From: Ferrovibrio sp036381655 | GTDB taxonomy: Bacteria > Pseudomonadota > Alphaproteobacteria > Ferrovibrionales > Ferrovibrionaceae | Reading direction: 5' to 3' | Length of the DNA: 64,000 bases | NCBI RefSeq assembly: GCF_036381655.1 | Contig: NZ_DASVCJ010000068.1 | Coordinates: 58,912 to 122,911 of the forward strand | Shown: in pieces, positions 61,554 through 64,000 of the stretch | Layout: each line of letters opens with the position of its first letter | Numbering within the stretch: position 1 is the stretch's first letter | Notes under the pieces: generated by a model | Told to the model about the DNA's origin: nothing | Seen by the model: the letters and a program-made list of their open reading frames with translations, nothing else | The model's database searches: none | Made by a program: the position numbers and the translations under genes

Positions 61554-61595
61554 CTTGTGACCAGTCTGTGATCTAAAGAGGATATACTTGTGACC
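61554..61595. repeat. Short direct repeat in an AT-rich promoter region
   Basis: CTTGTGACC occurs at 61554-61562 and 61587-61595, 33 bp apart (three turns), in the 280-bp gap between the divergent lipoprotein genes. The gap is AT-rich (61520-61630) and otherwise shows no gene. It may be a site for the adjacent response regulator, which is untested. Confidence 0.35.
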
Positions 61596-61730
61596 GCCGA
61601 AATAAAACGCAGACGGATATAAATAACCGTTGCCGCAGCAACGTAAATCGAGAACTCTCTGCCCCAACAACGGACGCGCCGAATCAGGCAGCAACACAAT
61701 TCGCACGTTCGTGAAGGTGGAGGTTCTGAG

Positions 61731-61955
61731 TTGAAGAAGTCGCAAATTGCCGCCCTCGCCATAGCCGGTCTCGCTGTTGCAGGGTGCTCGGGAATGAACG
61801 AGCAGCAGCAGCGGGCACTCTCCGGTGGTGCCATCGGCGCCGCGGGCGGCGCGGTAATTGGTGCATTGACTGGCTCGACCGTCACAGGCGCTTTGATCGG
61901 CGCCGCGGCGGGTACGGCCGGAGGCTTGCTCTACGACCAGAGCAAGAAGAAGTAA
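61731..61955 (+). CDS. Small glycine-zipper lipoprotein (TTG start)
   Basis: 74 residues. TTG start 7 bp after GGAGG. Lipobox GLAVAGC with Cys19, then a glycine-zipper span GGAIGAAGGAVIGALTGSTV and GALIGAAAGTAGGLLYD, ending in lysines. Such small proteins insert in or span the envelope, as in the OsmB/YMGG group. Divergent from the two-component operon. Confidence 0.8.
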   Translation: MKKSQIAALAIAGLAVAGCSGMNEQQQRALSGGAIGAAGGAVIGALTGSTVTGALIGAAAGTAGGLLYDQSKKK

Positions 61956-61985
61956 CACGTTTGCAGGTTAGCGGAGCGGCGCGTC

Positions 61986-62633
61986 ATGCCTGCCTCAACC
62001 CCGTGGTGGAGCACCCCCTCCATCGCCGCGCCGCGGCCCGGTCGCCGACCCACCCTCGGCCTGGCCGCTGCCATCGTCGCCTCGGTATTCTCCGGGGCGA
62101 CGATGGCAGATCCGCATCCCCGCACCGGCCCGCCGCCTTGGGCGCCCGCTTCGGGCTGGCGGGCCAAGCATGAAGATTATTCCCACCGCTATGCCGTCTA
62201 TCCGGTGCCCTACGGCATCGACGAGGGCACCTGCGATCGCGGGCTGCTGTCGAAGGAACTTGTCGGCGGCACGCTGGGCGGAGTAGCCGGCGGCGTGGCC
62301 GGCGCCCAGGTCGGCAAAGGCACCGGCCGGACCGTGGCTACCGCCACGGGCGTCATTGCCGGCGTGCTGGTGGGCAGCACCATCGGCCGCAGCATGGATC
62401 AGGTGGATCAGTATTGCGTCGGCCGGATTCTCGAATATGCCCCGGACCGCACCCAGATCCGCTGGTACGGCGAGGCCGGCACCGGCTATGCCGTCACCCC
62501 GCTGAATACCTTCGAACGCGACGGGCGGTATTGCCGCGAGTATCAGACCACCGCCCAGATTGCCGGCCGTTACGAACGCGTCTACGGCACGGCCTGCCGC
62601 ATGCCGGACGGAACCTGGCAGATCGTCAGTTGA
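61986..62633 (+). CDS. Glycine-zipper 2TM envelope protein (RT0821/Lpp0805-like)
   Basis: 215 residues. N-terminal export helix (about 22-41) ends near TMA-DPH. The glycine zipper LVGGTLGGVAGGVAGAQVGK, then AGVLVGSTIGRSMDQVDQYC, is followed by a soluble domain GTGYAVTPLNTFERDGRYCR with EYQTTAQIAGRYERVYGTAC and a final PDGTWQIVS. This matches a family of outer-membrane or surface-antigen proteins. The start could also be the internal ATG near residue 40. It lies 30 bp after the small glycine-zipper gene. Confidence 0.8.
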   Translation: MPASTPWWSTPSIAAPRPGRRPTLGLAAAIVASVFSGATMADPHPRTGPPPWAPASGWRAKHEDYSHRYAVYPVPYGIDEGTCDRGLLSKELVGGTLGGVAGGVAGAQVGKGTGRTVATATGVIAGVLVGSTIGRSMDQVDQYCVGRILEYAPDRTQIRWYGEAGTGYAVTPLNTFERDGRYCREYQTTAQIAGRYERVYGTACRMPDGTWQIVS

Positions 62634-62699
62634 TTTCTTGCTGAGTAGAGAGAGTTCCCCAACAGCACTCCCCGACTGCCCCGGAAATGGAGGGCGAAT

Positions 62700-62891
62700 A
62701 TGCTGACCAATATTCTTCTGCTCTATATGACCCAGGAAGCGATCGCCAAGGCACGGGCCAAGCTGTCGCGCAGGACCGGCGTCGACAAGCATGGCGGAGC
62801 GCCGCCCGAGGCGGAACTGCCGGAGCCCTGGCGCCGCAGGATGCGCGGCACGGTGGGCCGGGGCTTCCGCCAATTGCCGACCCGCCATTGA
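62700..62891 (+). CDS. Small hypothetical protein
   Basis: 63 residues from an ATG 6 bp after GAGGG. A short hydrophobic N-terminus (LTNILLLYMTQEAIAKARAK) is followed by a basic tail with PEPWRRRMRGTVGRGFRQLP. It is followed at 18 bp by a strong terminator, which supports it being transcribed. No family recognised. Confidence 0.55.
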   Translation: MLTNILLLYMTQEAIAKARAKLSRRTGVDKHGGAPPEAELPEPWRRRMRGTVGRGFRQLPTRH

Positions 62892-62908
62892 ATGCCATTG
62901 ACCATGCG

Positions 62909-62934
62909 AAAGCCGCCCTCGGGCGGCTTTTTTT
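62909..62934 (+). terminator. Rho-independent terminator
   Basis: AAAGCCGCC and GGCGGCTTT pair around CTCG, followed by TTTT: a textbook stem with T-run, the best in the window. It ends the glycine-zipper/small-protein transcript. Confidence 0.9.
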
Positions 62935-63159
62935 ATGCAGGGACTTTACCTTCGACTCAAACAGCAGTCTGCGGAACCTGGCGCCCTGGCGGCACCGCCC
63001 GCTTGCCGGCATGGAGCGTTTTCGATAGATGGGCTGTCACGAAGGCTGGGCGCCGCGCACGGTTCCCCCTGCCTTTCCTGCTCCGGCCAGGGTGGTGAAA
63101 TCCGGCCGGGACAGCGTCGAGGTCGCGGGTATAAAGGACGGGTCTAGGGGGAATCGCCG

Positions 63160-63855
63160 ATGGCGCCACGTTTTGCTCTTTATCTTGCTCCGCCGCCGGA
63201 CCACCCCCTGCATACCTTCGCAGCCGGCTGGCTCGGCTGGGACCCTGAACGGGGACTTGCCTTTGCTCCCAAGGCAGAGGCCGGTCTCGACGCCGAGCGG
63301 ATCGCCGCCCTGACTGTCGAGCCGCGCCGCTACGGCTTTCATGGCACGCTGAAGCCCCCTTTCCGCTTGCGGGAAGATTGCGACGAGGCGCAGCTCATCA
63401 TTGCCATCGAACGATTCGCCGCCACGCGCCGCCCCATTGCGCTGCCTGTGCTCAAGCTTGCATCGATCGGCCGGTTCCTGGCCCTGTGCCCCTCGGCGCC
63501 CTGCGAGGAGATCGATGCCCTGGCGGCTGACTGCGTACGCGACTTCGATCGTTTCCGCGCCCCGCCTTCGGAGCAGGAACTGGCGCGCCGCCGCGCCGCG
63601 ACTCTGAGCGCGCGGCAGGAGCGGTACCTGCAGCAATGGGGCTATCCTTACGTGATGGAGGAGTTCCGGCTGCATTTCACGCTGACCGGCCGCATCGCCG
63701 ATGCCGCCGAGCACGAGGCCCTGCAGCGCTATCTGACCAAAGCGACGGAGCGGTTTACCCGCAAGAGCATGACGATCGACGAGATCTGCCTGTTCGTGCA
63801 GCCCGCACCGGATGCGAATTTCCGCATTGCCGGGCGGTATCGCTTCGCCGGCTGA
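63160..63855 (+). CDS. DUF1045 protein, 2H phosphoesterase-like
   Basis: 231 residues; AGGGGG 8 bp before the ATG. Two HxT motifs, His61-Gly-Thr63 (RRYGFHGTLKPPF) and His172-Phe-Thr174 (FRLHFTLTG), are the catalytic pairs of 2H phosphodiesterases. DUF1045 members often lie in phosphonate (phn) clusters and may hydrolyse cyclic phosphates; no phn genes are here. Reaction is unknown. Confidence 0.87.
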   Translation: MAPRFALYLAPPPDHPLHTFAAGWLGWDPERGLAFAPKAEAGLDAERIAALTVEPRRYGFHGTLKPPFRLREDCDEAQLIIAIERFAATRRPIALPVLKLASIGRFLALCPSAPCEEIDALAADCVRDFDRFRAPPSEQELARRRAATLSARQERYLQQWGYPYVMEEFRLHFTLTGRIADAAEHEALQRYLTKATERFTRKSMTIDEICLFVQPAPDANFRIAGRYRFAG

Positions 63856-63877
63856 GCGAGCCTAGACCGGAATCCCG

Positions 63878-64000
63878 TTAGATCGAAGCATAGCCAGCGT
63901 TCCTGAGATAGTTTGCGCATTCCTGTGGCGGGAAGCGGTCCAGCAGGCTTCCGATACGTTGCCATGTTGCCTCGACACTGCGTTCAGCTGCCTTTCGGAG
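63878..64000 (-). mobile_element. IS630-type transposase, C-terminal end (cut by window edge)
   Basis: On the minus strand the last 40 codons before TAA read ERSVEATWQRIGSLLDRFPP and then QECANYLRNAGYASI, the typical end of IS630-family DDE transposases. The rest lies beyond 64000. The left end of the element should be within 63856-63877, but no inverted repeat can be checked without the other end. Shows mobile DNA just right of the DUF1045 gene. Confidence 0.82.

Noticed and set aside
1..64000. CRISPR array, tRNA, rRNA or prophage
   Set aside because: No regularly spaced repeats, no cloverleaf or rRNA-like stretch, and no phage structural genes were recognised by reading.

Overview
The window reads as a GC-rich proteobacterial chromosome, most likely an alphaproteobacterium able to denitrify. 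The grounds are the ccoI/ccoS end of a cbb3 oxidase assembly operon, a Tat-exported clade I nitrous oxide reductase operon, TRAP carboxylate uptake, many acyl-CoA enzymes, and very few stop codons on the non-coding strand (hence long meaningless antisense frames). The genus cannot be fixed from the sequence alone. I count 58 protein-coding genes, three of them tiny and two cut by the window edges. No rRNA, tRNA or CRISPR array was seen.

Layout. 1-298: end of ccoI and ccoS. 345-2963: LysR regulator, divergent nitronate monooxygenase-like flavoprotein, and a small cysteine-motif protein. 2978-7959: RND efflux pump (permease plus adaptor) with a divergent TetR regulator. 8008-16489: a catabolic island with an IclR regulator, thiolase, acyl-CoA ligase and double-PPC protein in one overlapping operon, divergent from a TRAP transporter (DctP, fused DctQM) and an SDR dehydrogenase; its substrate is unknown. 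16577-26283: a CMD-family protein, then a four-gene MdtABC/MuxABC-OpmB-type RND system with two different permeases. 26572-29066: a MaoC hydratase, a thiolase-like protein lacking the usual nucleophilic cysteine and a DUF35 OB-fold protein lacking zinc cysteines, together resembling a hydratase/retro-aldolase module.

29333-39937 is the nitrogen-oxide region: nosRZDFYLX on the minus strand and, divergently, a ferritin-like protein plus an NsrR-type Rrf2 regulator. 40060-42888 encodes a three-subunit flavin/[2Fe-2S] dehydrogenase of the opine/hydroxyproline/HcnABC type. 43506-46694 holds a LysR regulator and malate synthase G. 46705-48775 returns to nitrosative stress: DUF2478 protein, hemerythrin-type cluster-repair protein and a Crp/Fnr regulator. 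The last two face each other across an intergenic region with two perfect TTGAC-N4-GTCAA boxes; weaker boxes sit before nosR and before an acyl-CoA dehydrogenase, suggesting one regulon.

48845-56992: two acyl-CoA dehydrogenases, an EamA exporter, a SAM methyltransferase, and glutaryl-CoA dehydrogenase with a CaiB-type CoA-transferase and a GcdR-like LysR gene, separated by a perfect 8-bp-arm inverted repeat. 56982-64000: adenine deaminase with a 14-bp palindrome in its leader, HdeD-like membrane protein, a lipoprotein/response regulator/histidine kinase operon, glycine-zipper envelope proteins, a DUF1045 2H-phosphoesterase-like protein, and the 3' end of an IS630-type transposase at the right edge.
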